A DNA stretch of 64,000 bases from Arthrobacter castelli DSM 16402 (GCF_000430705.1 NZ_KE387201.1:3922-67921), one strand, 5' to 3'. Positions 34,391-43,668 are shown, numbered from the stretch's first letter. Notes: a model not told the origin generated them from the letters alone. Made by a program: numbers and translations.

Positions 34391-35092
34391 TTAGTGAGAC
34401 ACACGGCGGCTGCGGAATACCAGCCACAGGGCCAGCAGCAACTCGCCAAGGAACGTCACGTAGGTCAAGGTGATCGAGGGGCTTGCCGAGACCACGGCGA
34501 TGACGCTGTCGAACGCATACCCGGCGCCGGCGATGACGAGCAGGATGCCAATCACCGTGGGGACCGACCCGGACCGGCAGGCGAGATAACCGATGACGAG
34601 CAGGTGCAGGCCAAACAGGATGAGGCCGGCATCCCGGATATCGGTGAAGGTCTCGACCCTCAACAGCGCCTGCTCCTGCCGCTGCGCTGCACCCCTTCCG
34701 ACAAGGTTGCCGTTACCCACAAGCGGCGGCACTGCCATCAAGTGGCTGATGGCAACCATGAAGACCCCGGAGTACAGCAGCCTGAACCAGGCCGCGAGCA
34801 GCGACAGGGCCTCGCTGACGGGACGGAACACGTAATAGAGGGACCATGCGACGACCACATCAAGCGCTACGACCACCAGCAGGCTGAGCACCCCGAGGCG
34901 GAACAGCTGAGCGGGAGCGGCGATATCTGCGGCCGTTTGTGCCGCATCGCCCGGTGTCACGAGGGATTCGAACACGATGAGCTCGGGGAACACCGACAAC
35001 GGAATCATCAACAGCATTCCGGCCCCTGCGGTGAGCCATGCGTTGCGCATCCACCGGTCCCCGGCGGTGCGGATCGTGATGGTGGAATTCAT
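34391..35092 (-). CDS. DUF4386 membrane protein, second copy
   Basis: A 233-aa protein with the same six-TM layout: WLTAGAGMLLMIPLSVFPEL, LFRLGVLSLLVVVALDVVV, YYVFRPVSEALSLLAAWFRL (DUF4386 core) and LILFGLHLLVIGYLACRSG. ATG 35092 has AAGGAGC upstream. It is the first gene of the divergent unit and lies 62 bases from the 11-bp repeat array; a minus-strand TAGGTA box at 35135-35140 would place its mRNA start about 36 nt before the ATG. The tandem copies suggest duplication and possibly a heteromeric complex. Confidence 0.85.
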   Translation of the reverse strand: MNSTITIRTAGDRWMRNAWLTAGAGMLLMIPLSVFPELIVFESLVTPGDAAQTAADIAAPAQLFRLGVLSLLVVVALDVVVAWSLYYVFRPVSEALSLLAAWFRLLYSGVFMVAISHLMAVPPLVGNGNLVGRGAAQRQEQALLRVETFTDIRDAGLILFGLHLLVIGYLACRSGSVPTVIGILLVIAGAGYAFDSVIAVVSASPSITLTYVTFLGELLLALWLVFRSRRVSH

Positions 35093-35154
35093 AATTGCTC
35101 CTTGGGCTGCAGCCGCGGCTGGCAGCCGCGCTGTTACCTACAGTGCGCGCCGGC

Positions 35155-35254
35155 AGTGGAGTTCCGGTGGGGCTTCGGTGGAGCCCTGGTGGAACAGCGC
35201 CGGAACAGAGCTGGAACCAGTGCTGGAACTGTGCTGGATCTGTGCAGGACCCAC
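35155..35254. promoter_or_regulatory. Nine 11-bp-phased direct repeats (SARP binding array)
   Basis: Units such as GGTGGAGCCCT, GGTGGAACAGC, GCTGGAACTGT and GCTGGATCTGT start at 35155, 35166, 35177, 35188, 35199, 35210, 35222, 35233 and 35244. The GG core recurs every 11 bp, with one 12-bp step. SARP regulators are known to bind direct repeats spaced one helical turn apart just upstream of the -10. The array sits between the SARP gene and the DUF4386 unit. Confidence 0.75.
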
Positions 35255-35292
35255 GCTGTTCTGCGAAACTGACTGTGGGGTAAGGAGCAGCC

Positions 35293-38130
35293 ATGGTGCA
35301 GATCCGTCTTTTGGCGGGTGTCACGGCTGCCAGCGACGATGGAACGCCGGTGGACGTGGGGCCGCAAAAATGCCGCGCCGTGCTGGCTGCGCTGGCCCTG
35401 TCAGCCGGAGAGGTTGTGCCGGTGTCCCGGCTGATTGGTGCGGTGTGGGGCACCGATCCACCGCGCACGGCGGAGAAGACCCTGCAGGGCTACGTGGCCG
35501 CGCTGCGCAGGAACCTTGGCCCGGAATGTATCCGGCGAATCGGCGCAGCCTACCGCCTCGAACTTGGCCCCGAATCGGTCGACGTGAACCGGTTCCGTGA
35601 ATTCATCGCCGCGGGCGAGGCCGACAAGGCTCTGGCAGAGTGGACTGGAACGCCGCTGGCCGGGGTTGATGCGCCAGGCCTGCAGTCAACGGTGGACGGG
35701 CTGACCGAGCAGTGGCTCGGCACGATAGAGCTGGATTTGGAGCGCCGCATCGATACCGATCCGGCAACCACAGTCCCCACGTTGACGCAATTGACGGCAG
35801 ACCACCCGTTCCGCGAAGGTCTCTGGGCGCAGCTGATGACCGCCTTGTACCGGGCCGGACGTCAGGCGGATGCCTTGACCACATACCAGCGTGCGCGTCA
35901 CTACCTGGTCGAAGAACTCGGGGTCGAACCGGGACGGCGGCTGCGGGAACTGGAACGGCTGATCCTGGACCACGACGAACGTTTACAGACGGCCACTGAC
36001 CGGCCGGGACAGGATTCGGGCCCGCCCGCGACGGCGACCCCCGGCGGGAATCTGCCCCAACGCTCCCCACGGCTCTTCGGCCGGAAAATCGAATGTGACA
36101 CGGTCCTTGAGATGCTGGAGGCACAGCCTGTGGTGACACTGGTTGGCCCGGGTGGAATCGGCAAGACCGCCCTCGGCCTGACGGCGTCACGCCGGTGGCA
36201 GGACGACGGCGACCGTCCGGTCTGGTACGTGGAACTGGCCGAGATCTCATCGGCGGCCGACGTGCCCCGGGCGGTATCGACGGCACTCGGCGTCATCGAA
36301 CGTTCGGAAACGACGCTGACGGAGTCGGTCATAGCGGTACTGCGCTCCCGCCCGGCCCTGCTGATCCTCGACAATTGCGAGCACGTGCTTGACGGGGCAG
36401 CGTCACTGGCCAGGGCGGTCGCCGGTCACGCGCCGGACAGCCGGGTGCTGGCTACGTCCCGGGAGGGGTTGTCGATCACTGACGAACAGCAAGTCATCCT
36501 CGGCCCGCTGGATCCTGCCGGAGCGGCGGCGGAACTGTTTGCGGAACGGGCGCGGGCCGTGTCGGGCGAATCTGTGGCGGAACACCGGCCCGATGTCATT
36601 CAGATATGCCGGCGCCTCGATGGTATGCCGCTGGCTATCGAACTGGCGGCAGCGCGCTGCCGCAGCATGACTCCGCACCAGTTGCTGGCCCGGCTCGACG
36701 ACCGCTTCCGCCTGCTGACCAGCGGAAACCGATCCGGCACCGACCGGCACCGGACCTTGCGCGCCACCGTCCAGTGGTCGTACGACCTGCTCTCGACCGG
36801 ACAACGAAGCCTGTTCGAACGGCTGGCAGTCTTCGTCGGTCCCTTCGACCTCGAAGCTGCCGAGTCGGTGGCCGCCAGCGCGGACGTGGACGCCGTCGAC
36901 GTCGACCGCTTGCTCGGTGACCTGGTGGAAAGATCAATGGTGATGCGTGAGCCTGGACCTTTCGGCCCGCGGTTCCGGCTGCTGGAGACGTTGCGCCACT
37001 TTGCCGGCGGTCTTTTGGCCGCGCGTGCCGACACCGACGTCGTCAAGCGGCGGCACGGGCGGTGGTGCCGCAACCAGACCGCCGCCATTCACTCAATGCT
37101 GATGGGACAAGCAGAGGTGGAGGGCGTCGCCCGGCTCGCCGCGCTGTGGCCAAACCTCCGTGCGGCCGTCGAATGGGCCTGCACGAAGGGGAACCTGGAA
37201 CTGGCCGATGCGCTGGTGCGGCCTATTGTTCCCGAGGTGAACCTGCGGCGGCAGGCGGAAATCGGAGACTGGGCGGAGCGGATCCTGGCGCTGACACCTT
37301 CGGCCGACGACACCAGAGTCGTGTTCTGGCTGACCTGGGCGGCCGAGCGGCACACCCAGGCCGGCGACCGTGCCGGCTACGAGCAGGTGGTGCACCGACA
37401 CGGCAGGAATCCGGCCCACCCCTTGGCCCGGTACGCGCATGCGTCCCAGTACGAGGACCAGGATGAACTGGACGCGGCCTCTCCGGCAGCGGTGGCCTGG
37501 TTGCATCAGCAGGGCGAAGACCATGCTGCCCGCCTCATCGAACTGACGGGGGTCGCTTCGAGCTTGATGGGACTCGGACGATTCGCGGAACTCGACGACG
37601 TGGCATTGGCCATGAAGGAGCGCTATCGGCAAGGCCCGCCGACCCTGCTGTATTTCTCCTGGGGCCTGCTCGGCTACTCAGCACAATTCCAAGGCAGGCG
37701 TGACGAGGCCAACCGCTTCTTTGCCGAGGCGTCCGTCATCGACGTTCCACCCGGGACGTATCTGGTGAACCGTACAGTTGAAGCGCGGGCTGTATTCGAC
37801 CAGGGTGACCGGCAACGCGCGTTCCGGATGCTGCGTGACCACGTCGATACGGTGCTCGCCACCGACTACGTCGATGTCGCCCGGATGATCGCCGTCGAGT
37901 TTGTCAACATGACAGCTGCCGCGGACCGGCTCGCCGAGGCTGCCCGGGTGGTGGCGTATCTGGACACAACCGGGGGCTTTGGACAGCAGGTCCGCGAAAC
38001 CCTGATCTCCGAGGCAGTGCGCCGGATCGCCGCTGATCCCGCGCCGCAGGACGACGGCGAGCCGCTGGACGGCCGTCAAGCGCTGGCCTATATGCACCGG
38101 GTCCTGGACGACCTCGCCGCTGACACATAA
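35293..38130 (+). CDS. SARP-family regulator with BTAD and NB-ARC ATPase domains
   Basis: A 945-aa AfsR-like regulator: an OmpR-type winged helix (about 5-95), BTAD (about 100-245, ending LGVEPGRRLRELERLIL), an NB-ARC/AAA ATPase with P-loop LVGPGGIGKTALG near residue 284 and LLILDNCEHVLDGAASL (Walker B), and a long helical C-terminus of about 350 residues. SARPs activate specialised-metabolite or export genes by binding phased repeats. ATG 35293 follows AAGGAG. The repeat array 39 bases upstream suggests autoregulation and control of the divergent DUF4386 genes. No biosynthetic cluster is visible next to it. Confidence 0.92.
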   Translation: MVQIRLLAGVTAASDDGTPVDVGPQKCRAVLAALALSAGEVVPVSRLIGAVWGTDPPRTAEKTLQGYVAALRRNLGPECIRRIGAAYRLELGPESVDVNRFREFIAAGEADKALAEWTGTPLAGVDAPGLQSTVDGLTEQWLGTIELDLERRIDTDPATTVPTLTQLTADHPFREGLWAQLMTALYRAGRQADALTTYQRARHYLVEELGVEPGRRLRELERLILDHDERLQTATDRPGQDSGPPATATPGGNLPQRSPRLFGRKIECDTVLEMLEAQPVVTLVGPGGIGKTALGLTASRRWQDDGDRPVWYVELAEISSAADVPRAVSTALGVIERSETTLTESVIAVLRSRPALLILDNCEHVLDGAASLARAVAGHAPDSRVLATSREGLSITDEQQVILGPLDPAGAAAELFAERARAVSGESVAEHRPDVIQICRRLDGMPLAIELAAARCRSMTPHQLLARLDDRFRLLTSGNRSGTDRHRTLRATVQWSYDLLSTGQRSLFERLAVFVGPFDLEAAESVAASADVDAVDVDRLLGDLVERSMVMREPGPFGPRFRLLETLRHFAGGLLAARADTDVVKRRHGRWCRNQTAAIHSMLMGQAEVEGVARLAALWPNLRAAVEWACTKGNLELADALVRPIVPEVNLRRQAEIGDWAERILALTPSADDTRVVFWLTWAAERHTQAGDRAGYEQVVHRHGRNPAHPLARYAHASQYEDQDELDAASPAAVAWLHQQGEDHAARLIELTGVASSLMGLGRFAELDDVALAMKERYRQGPPTLLYFSWGLLGYSAQFQGRRDEANRFFAEASVIDVPPGTYLVNRTVEARAVFDQGDRQRAFRMLRDHVDTVLATDYVDVARMIAVEFVNMTAAADRLAEAARVVAYLDTTGGFGQQVRETLISEAVRRIAADPAPQDDGEPLDGRQALAYMHRVLDDLAADT

Positions 38131-38182
38131 TCGCAGGCACCGCGCGTGGACCGGATTCGTGCGGTCGCATTGAGAGCCGCAG

Positions 38183-38761
38183 TCAGTCGATGGCCGCCAT
38201 CAGTTCGACCACCCGGTCCATGAAGGCGTCCACCTGCGTCTCCTCGTAGCCGTCCCGGCCGTCAGCCGAGCGGAAGACGGCCCGGCGGACGACGTCGACG
38301 CTCAGCGCTTCGTCCTCCTCGAAGTAGCCCAGCAGCTGGCCGCAGAGCTCATCGACGTCGCCGACGTCGTAGCTGCGCGCGCCCCTTTTCTTCGGTCGTC
38401 GGAAGCGTTCCCCATCCGGCCGGTGCAGCCGTTGGCGCAGCACGGCAGAGACACTGCCAATCTGAGCCAGCCAGGCTTCTTCGCCCTCCTCGTCAATCAG
38501 CTGATCGCGCTCCCGCTGGGCGAAGGCATCCTCCAGCCGGTCCAGTGCTGCATCCACTGCCTGGGCCTCATACCCGCCGCGGGCCGGGTCGAATGCCACT
38601 GCCCGTACGTCCCGGCTGGTGACGGGCCGGGCCTCGCTGTCTTCATAGAAGTGCCGTGCACTGGCCAGGAACCGGTCCACTTGTTTGACCTTGTAGCCGT
38701 ACTCCCCCGGTGCCACACGCTCGAAGGGTGTGGCTGTACTGCGTGTCTCCTCCACTGTCAC
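38183..38761 (-). CDS. DivIVA-domain protein with three repeated modules
   Basis: A 192-aa protein built from three DivIVA N-terminal-like modules: FERVAPGEYGYKVKQVDRFL (residues 13-32), AFDPARGGYEAQAVDAAL (55-72) and FRSADGRDGYEETQVDAFMD (162-181). Each has the GYxxxxVD core that binds curved membranes in DivIVA. No long coiled coil follows, unlike the polar-growth DivIVA (Wag31). GTG at 38761 follows AAGGA. It lies just after the cdsA gene in the rpsB-cdsA block. A role in cell-pole or septum organisation is inferred only from the modules. Confidence 0.85.
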   Translation of the reverse strand: MTVEETRSTATPFERVAPGEYGYKVKQVDRFLASARHFYEDSEARPVTSRDVRAVAFDPARGGYEAQAVDAALDRLEDAFAQRERDQLIDEEGEEAWLAQIGSVSAVLRQRLHRPDGERFRRPKKRGARSYDVGDVDELCGQLLGYFEEDEALSVDVVRRAVFRSADGRDGYEETQVDAFMDRVVELMAAID

Positions 38762-38882
38762 CGTGTTCCTTCGTGGTTTTTCGACATTGCGCCGCTGGTT
38801 TGATTCAAGAATGAGTCGGAACCATCATACTGAGTGCACCGCTCGTTGCCCGGCAGGCACAGCAGGCGCGGCCGGCGCAGGC

Positions 38883-39842
38883 CTATACCTGCCCGGGCAG
38901 CAGCAGCGACATGAGCACGAAGGCCGCCGGAGCGGCGAACACTATCGAATCCAGCCGGTCCATCACTCCACCGTGTCCGGGCAGTATATTGCTCATGTCC
39001 TTGATGCCCAGTTCCCGTTTGACCATTGATTCGGCCAGGTCGCCCATGGTGGCCGCCGATACCAGGCTCACGGCCAGCACAGCGCCGATCCACCACGGCT
39101 CCTCCAGCAGCAGGATAGTGCCGGCTATGCCCACCACGGCAGCTCCCGCGACGGATCCGGCGAAGCCTTCCCAGGATTTCTTGGGGCTGATCTTCGGTGC
39201 CATAGGGTGGCGGCCGAAGAACACGCCCACCAGATAACCGAACGTGTCGTTGGCCACCACCAGCAACAACACGGTGGCGATCTTCAATGAACCATCCTGC
39301 TCGTGCAGCAGCAATACCGCAAAGCTGCTCAGGAAGGGCACCCAGGTCAGGGTGAAAACCCCGCCGAGGATGCTCCCGGCAGCGCCTTCGCTGTCATCGA
39401 GTGCCCGCCAAATGAGAACGGCTGCGGCGCTTGCCACCACGGCGAATCCGAGGCTTTCGGGACCTCCATAAAAGGCGGCGAAGGGCATGGCAATGGTGCC
39501 GGCCATAACGGGCACCAATGGCAGGTGGATGTTGCGGAAGGCCAGCGCCCGCGACACTTCCCACACCCCGACGACCGTGACCAGCGCGACCAGGATGACG
39601 AATGCTTCGGGCCGGATCAGCAGCCCCACCAGCACCAGGACGATCAGCGCCAGCCCGACGGCGATGGCGGCGGGCAAGTTCCGTCCGGCCTTCGGCGGCG
39701 AGACCTTGGCCCGCAGCGCCCGCCGTCCGGTCGCCTGTGACCTGCGGTCCGCCCGCACCGCAGCACCGTCGTCGTCTGATCCGTCCTCGCCAGGGCCGTT
39801 GACCGGGGATGAGCCAGGCGGCTCGGGCCCCTGCTGTGCCAT
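38883..39842 (-). CDS. cdsA: Phosphatidate cytidylyltransferase
   Basis: A 319-aa integral membrane enzyme making CDP-diacylglycerol from phosphatidate and CTP for phospholipid synthesis. It has about eight TM segments after a polar N-terminus of 55 residues, with the CDS signature SMVKRELGIKDMSNILPGHG continuing GVMDRLDS at the C-terminus, and SPKKSWEGFAGS upstream. Its ATG overlaps the frr stop (TAATG), so it is coupled to frr, the conserved order in bacteria. Confidence 0.95.
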   Translation of the reverse strand: MAQQGPEPPGSSPVNGPGEDGSDDDGAAVRADRRSQATGRRALRAKVSPPKAGRNLPAAIAVGLALIVLVLVGLLIRPEAFVILVALVTVVGVWEVSRALAFRNIHLPLVPVMAGTIAMPFAAFYGGPESLGFAVVASAAAVLIWRALDDSEGAAGSILGGVFTLTWVPFLSSFAVLLLHEQDGSLKIATVLLLVVANDTFGYLVGVFFGRHPMAPKISPKKSWEGFAGSVAGAAVVGIAGTILLLEEPWWIGAVLAVSLVSAATMGDLAESMVKRELGIKDMSNILPGHGGVMDRLDSIVFAAPAAFVLMSLLLPGQV

Positions 39843-40399
39843 TAGACCTCGAGCAGTTCGGATTCTTTGCGCTTGAGCAGGTCGTCCACGTTGTCGGTAT
39901 GCGAACGGGTCAGCGATTCCAATTCCTTCTCGGCCCGATTCCCCTCGTCCTCGCCGGCGTCGCCGTCCTTGACGATTTTGTCGAGGGTTTCCTTGGCCTT
40001 GCGCCGCACGCTGCGGATGGAGACCTTGGCGTCCTCGGCCTTCGAGCGGACCACCTTGACGTATTCCCTGCGCCGTTCCTCGGTCAGTTCGGGCATCACC
40101 ACCCTGATGATGTTTCCGTCGTTTGAGGGGTTCGCCCCCAGATTCGAGTCCCGCAGGGCCTTCTCAATGGCGCCCAGCGAGCTCTTGTCGTACGGGCTGA
40201 CCAGCAGGGTGCGGGCCTCGGGATTCTGGAACGAGGCCAACTGCTGCAACGGAGTCGGGGCGCCGTAGTAATCAACGACAACTTTGGCGAAGAGAGCCGG
40301 ATTCGCCCGGCCGGTCCGCACCGATCCGAAGTCATCCTTGGCGACCTCTACGGCCTTATCCATTTTTTCGGCGGCCTCAAGCAAGGTCTCTTCGATCAT
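39842..40399 (-). CDS. frr: Ribosome recycling factor
   Basis: A 185-aa protein, exactly the family length. It splits post-termination ribosomes together with EF-G. The conserved [17 protein letters not shown] (with the RTGRA loop), [30 protein letters not shown] and [10 protein letters not shown] are all present. ATG 40399 is preceded by GAGGAGAAGC; the frame reaches to 40453 but the family N-terminus fits 40399. It lies 88 bases after pyrH. Confidence 0.97.
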   Translation of the reverse strand: MIEETLLEAAEKMDKAVEVAKDDFGSVRTGRANPALFAKVVVDYYGAPTPLQQLASFQNPEARTLLVSPYDKSSLGAIEKALRDSNLGANPSNDGNIIRVVMPELTEERRREYVKVVRSKAEDAKVSIRSVRRKAKETLDKIVKDGDAGEDEGNRAEKELESLTRSHTDNVDDLLKRKESELLEV

Positions 40400-40487
40400 C
40401 GCTTCTCCTCGGTAGTTCTTACGCCACGTGGGCGCCACTGGGTCTTCGACCATCCTATGTCACACAGCCGACGCTGTTCCGAAGACG

Positions 40488-41225
40488 CTACGCAGTCACC
40501 ATGGTGCCGATAGCGTCCCCCCGAATGGCACGGGTGACGTTGCCGTCACCCTGCATCCCGAAGACCAGCATGGGCAGTTTATTATCCCGGCAGAGGCTGA
40601 ATGCCGTCTGGTCCAGTACCCGGATATTGCGGAGCATCGCGTCGTCGTAGGTCAGCGTTTCAAGCTTCTCGGCCGACGGGTCCTGGTGGGGATCGGCCGT
40701 ATACACGCCGTCGACCCCGTTCTTGGCCATCAGCACCAGGTCGGCGTGGATCTCCAGTGCCCGTTGGGCCGCGACGGTGTCGGTGGAAAAATAGGGCAGC
40801 CCGGCACCGGCGCCGAAGATCACCACGCGGCTCTTCTCCATGTGCCGGATGGCGCGCCGGGGAATGTAGGCCTCGGCCACCTGCCCCATGGTGATGGCAC
40901 TCTGCACCCGGGTGTCGACTCCGGCCTGCTCCAGGAAGTCCTGCAGGGCCAGGCAGTTCATCATTGTGCCCAGCATGCCCATGTAATCGGCCCGGGAGCG
41001 GTCCATCCCATGGTTGGACAGTTCGGTGCCGCGGAAAAAGTTGCCACCGCCGACGACGACGGCCACCTCCACGGTGTCCACTGCGGCGGCGATTTGTCCG
41101 GCGATGCCGCGGACCGTGGCCGGGTCCACGCCCAGCCCGCCTCCGCCGAACACCTCGCCGGACAGCTTGAGCAATACCCTGCGGCGGGTGGGCTTACCCG
41201 GTGCGTTACGATTCAGGTTCTCCAT
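40488..41225 (-). CDS. pyrH: UMP kinase
   Basis: A 245-aa amino-acid-kinase-fold enzyme phosphorylating UMP to UDP in pyrimidine synthesis. It shows [19 protein letters not shown] (Lys for phosphate binding), [42 protein letters not shown] and [14 protein letters not shown] 41225 follows GGAGGCC. It is the third gene in the rpsB-tsf-pyrH-frr order. Confidence 0.97.
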   Translation of the reverse strand: MENLNRNAPGKPTRRRVLLKLSGEVFGGGGLGVDPATVRGIAGQIAAAVDTVEVAVVVGGGNFFRGTELSNHGMDRSRADYMGMLGTMMNCLALQDFLEQAGVDTRVQSAITMGQVAEAYIPRRAIRHMEKSRVVIFGAGAGLPYFSTDTVAAQRALEIHADLVLMAKNGVDGVYTADPHQDPSAEKLETLTYDDAMLRNIRVLDQTAFSLCRDNKLPMLVFGMQGDGNVTRAIRGDAIGTMVTA

Positions 41226-41272
41226 GGGGCCTCCCGGTTGATTTGAGGGACGAGTTCACTGACGGCATGGAA

Positions 41273-41304
41273 AGGGGGCGGCCACCTGATGGCAACCACC
41301 CCCT
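41273..41304 (-). terminator. Hairpin between tsf and pyrH
   Basis: On the minus-strand RNA a 14-bp stem (with G-U pairs) and a 4-nt loop forms from 41304 to 41273, followed by TTTCC. It resembles a weak intrinsic terminator or an attenuator between tsf and pyrH; readthrough is likely since pyrH has no obvious promoter of its own. Confidence 0.55.
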
Positions 41305-41337
41305 CTCGTCATGAGCGATCCTGTAATCGCTGCTTGG

Positions 41338-42174
41338 CTAGGAGCCTACGCGGAAACGGGCCAGCCCGGTCGCTGACACACCCGCTTCGGACAGCACCTG
41401 GGCCACGCTCATTTTCGGATCCTTGGCGAAGGCCTGGTCCAGCAGCACGCCTTCCTTGAAGAAGCCGGTCAGCCGGCCTTCCACGATCTTGGGCAGTGCC
41501 TGCTCCGGCTTGCCCTCGGCACGCGCGGTCTCGTCCGCGATCCGCCGCTCGTTTTCCACCAGCTCCTCCGGGACCTCGTCACGGGTGATGTAGGTGGGGT
41601 TGTACGCTGCGGCGTGCACCGCGACGTCGTGCGCTGCCTCGGAGGCCTCGGCTCCTTCGCCGTCCACGGCGAACAGCACACCGACCTGTGCAGGCAGGTC
41701 CTTGGCCGTCTTGTGCAGGTAGGCGTCAACTGTCTTGCCCTCGACACGGGCGATCCGGCGCACGGCGACCTTCTCGCCCAGCAACGCGCCGGTCTCGATG
41801 ACGTGCTCGGAGAGCGGCTTGCCGTCCACTTCGTGGGCCAGCAGCGCGTCGACGTCGCTGATGCCGGAATCGATCGCGGCCGCGAGCACCTTGTCACCGA
41901 ATTCGACGAACGGAGCAGCCTTGGCCACGAAATCCGTTTCGCTGTTGATTTCGACCATCACGCCGACGCCGCCGTCCACCTTGGCGGCCACCAGGCCCTC
42001 GGCCGTGGAACGTCCTTCGCGCTTGGTGGCGCCCTTCAGCCCCTTGATCCGGATGGCTTCCATGGCCTTCTCGGCATCGCCGTCGGTCTCGTCGAGAGCC
42101 TTCTTGACATCCATCATGCCGGCGCCCGTGCGTTCCCGCAGAGCCTTGATATCAGCGGCGGTGTAGTTCGCCAT
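41338..42174 (-). CDS. tsf: Elongation factor Ts
   Basis: A 278-aa nucleotide-exchange factor for EF-Tu. It has the N-terminal UBA-like domain (TAADIKALRERTGAGMMDVK), the core MVEINSETDFVAKAAPF, and ends ASVSATGLARFRVGS-like (SEAGVSATGLARFRVG). The frame is open to 42225 but ATG 42174, with AAGGAG nearby, is the family start. A hairpin lies between rpsB and tsf, and another follows tsf. Confidence 0.97.
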   Translation of the reverse strand: MANYTAADIKALRERTGAGMMDVKKALDETDGDAEKAMEAIRIKGLKGATKREGRSTAEGLVAAKVDGGVGVMVEINSETDFVAKAAPFVEFGDKVLAAAIDSGISDVDALLAHEVDGKPLSEHVIETGALLGEKVAVRRIARVEGKTVDAYLHKTAKDLPAQVGVLFAVDGEGAEASEAAHDVAVHAAAYNPTYITRDEVPEELVENERRIADETARAEGKPEQALPKIVEGRLTGFFKEGVLLDQAFAKDPKMSVAQVLSEAGVSATGLARFRVGS

Positions 42175-42202
42175 ATGAAACTCCTTAGTTGTATATGTCA
42201 GC

Positions 42203-42238
42203 GGCGTGCGGGGGCCATGTTCCAAGCCCCCGCACGCC
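42203..42238. promoter_or_regulatory. Perfect 13-bp hairpin between rpsB and tsf
   Basis: GGCGTGCGGGGGC (42203-42215) is the exact reverse complement of 42226-42238, with the 10-nt loop CATGTTCCAA. No T-run follows on the minus strand, and the tsf ribosome site is about 20 nt beyond. It may be an mRNA-processing or partial-termination element that sets rpsB/tsf stoichiometry. Confidence 0.55.
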
Positions 42239-42275
42239 GGCCACCGGCATCCGTGAGCCGGGCCGGTGATGAGTC

Positions 42276-43244
42276 TTACTTGTCGGCGTCGGGACCTTGC
42301 ACAGCGTCGGCGACAGTCTCGTTGTCTGCGGGGGCAGTGCCGGAGGCCTCCACGGGGGTGGCCTCCTCCGGGGCGGCGCCTTCGGCCTCGTCCTGGGCCG
42401 CACCTTCGACCATTTCAGCGGTCTGGTGATCCGGCGCAGCGGGAGTCCCCTCGACGGCATCCTGCGCCGGCGTCTCGGACTTATTCTCGAGCAGCTCCCG
42501 CTCCCATTCGGCCATCGGCTCTTCGGCGGACTCTTCGCCTCCGCCGGCACGCTGGTTCCGCGCCAGCAGCCCCTCGGCCACGGCGTCGGCCACGACGCGG
42601 GTCAGCAGATTTACGGACCGGATAGCGTCGTCGTTGCCCGGAATCGGGAAGTCGACTTCGTCCGGGTCGCAGTTGGTATCGAGAATCGCGACGATCGGGA
42701 TGTTGAGCTTCTTGGCTTCGTCGACGGCGAGGTGTTCCTTCTTGGTGTCCACAACCCACAGCACCGAAGGAGCCTTGGTCAGATTGCGGATGCCGCCGAG
42801 GTTGCCCTGCAGCTTGGTCAGCTCGCGCTGCATCAGCAGCAGTTCCTTCTTGGTGTGTCCGGAACCGGCGACGTCGTCGTAGTCGATCTCTTCCAGTTCC
42901 TTCATCCGCTGGATCCGGCGGGACACGGTCTGGAAGTTGGTGAGCATGCCGCCCAGCCAGCGGTGGTTGACGTACGGCTGCCCCACGCGGGTGGCCTGCT
43001 CGGCGATGGCTTCCTGCCCCTGCTTCTTCGTTCCGACAAAGAGCACGGTGCCGCCGTGGGCGACCGTGGCCTTGACGAACTCGAAGGCGCGGTCGATGTA
43101 GGACAGCGACTGCTGCAGGTCGATGATGTAAATGCCGTTGCGCTCGGTGAAGATGAAGCGCTTCATCTTCGGGTTCCAACGGCGGGTCTGGTGACCAAAA
43201 TGCACGCCGCTGTCGAGCAGCTGACGCATGGTAACGACTGGCAT
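42276..43244 (-). CDS. rpsB: 30S ribosomal protein S2 with acidic C-terminal extension
   Basis: A 322-aa S2. The first ~230 residues are a normal S2 core: [57 protein letters not shown] and [18 protein letters not shown]. Residues ~235-322 are a Glu/Ala/Pro-rich acidic tail. S2 tails of this kind are common but variable in actinobacteria. ATG 43244 follows AAGGAGTGAC. It is the first gene of the block. Confidence 0.96.
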   Translation of the reverse strand: MPVVTMRQLLDSGVHFGHQTRRWNPKMKRFIFTERNGIYIIDLQQSLSYIDRAFEFVKATVAHGGTVLFVGTKKQGQEAIAEQATRVGQPYVNHRWLGGMLTNFQTVSRRIQRMKELEEIDYDDVAGSGHTKKELLLMQRELTKLQGNLGGIRNLTKAPSVLWVVDTKKEHLAVDEAKKLNIPIVAILDTNCDPDEVDFPIPGNDDAIRSVNLLTRVVADAVAEGLLARNQRAGGGEESAEEPMAEWERELLENKSETPAQDAVEGTPAAPDHQTAEMVEGAAQDEAEGAAPEEATPVEASGTAPADNETVADAVQGPDADK

Positions 43245-43390
43245 GTCGTCACTCCTTCCGGCAGAAATTCCATGGCACCGGCCTGCGACCAGTTATGGTT
43301 CTACCAATTGACGGTTCTTAGCTTGTACACCCGGCGGGTGTTGCTCCTGGTGCCCGTCAGCCCGGCCGTGTCGACCGGACGTGTTCCCCA

Positions 43391-43405
43391 CCGGACAGTG
43401 TCCGG
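43391..43405. promoter_or_regulatory. Palindrome CCGGACAGTGTCCGG upstream of rpsB
   Basis: A perfect palindrome with 7-bp arms around one G, with a further ACCGGAC half-site at 43375-43381, in the 424-bp gap (43245-43668) between rpsB and the M23 gene. It could be an operator for either divergent gene. I see no coding in the rest of the gap; a minus-strand frame 43470-43769 overlaps the M23 gene and is rejected. Confidence 0.35.
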
Positions 43406-43668
43406 ACCGAAGGGGCGCACTCCACTACCATTAGAGGTGTGGAATTAGGGCACGCGTAGTCAGCGGCCATCAGGCCCGCCGGCGAATACCGGCGCACGGA
43501 AGACAGCACACTGCTGCACCCAGTGTACTACAGCGCCGCCAATCCCCCATCTCCTCCCTGCTGCTTCGCCCGCGTGATGTCCTCCACAGGAGCCGGACCC
43601 CAGTGAAGGCTTCCACAACCGCCCCCGACACCCTTGAGCCGATGAGGCGGTGGTGGTGACGTTGAGGC

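Noticed and set aside
35155-35254. Phased repeats as coding repeats
   Set aside because: An 11-bp period is not a multiple of three, and no supported gene covers the array.
34358-35272. Plus-strand frame of 304 aa
   Set aside because: Antisense to DUF4386; it also runs through the phased repeat array, which is better explained as binding sites.
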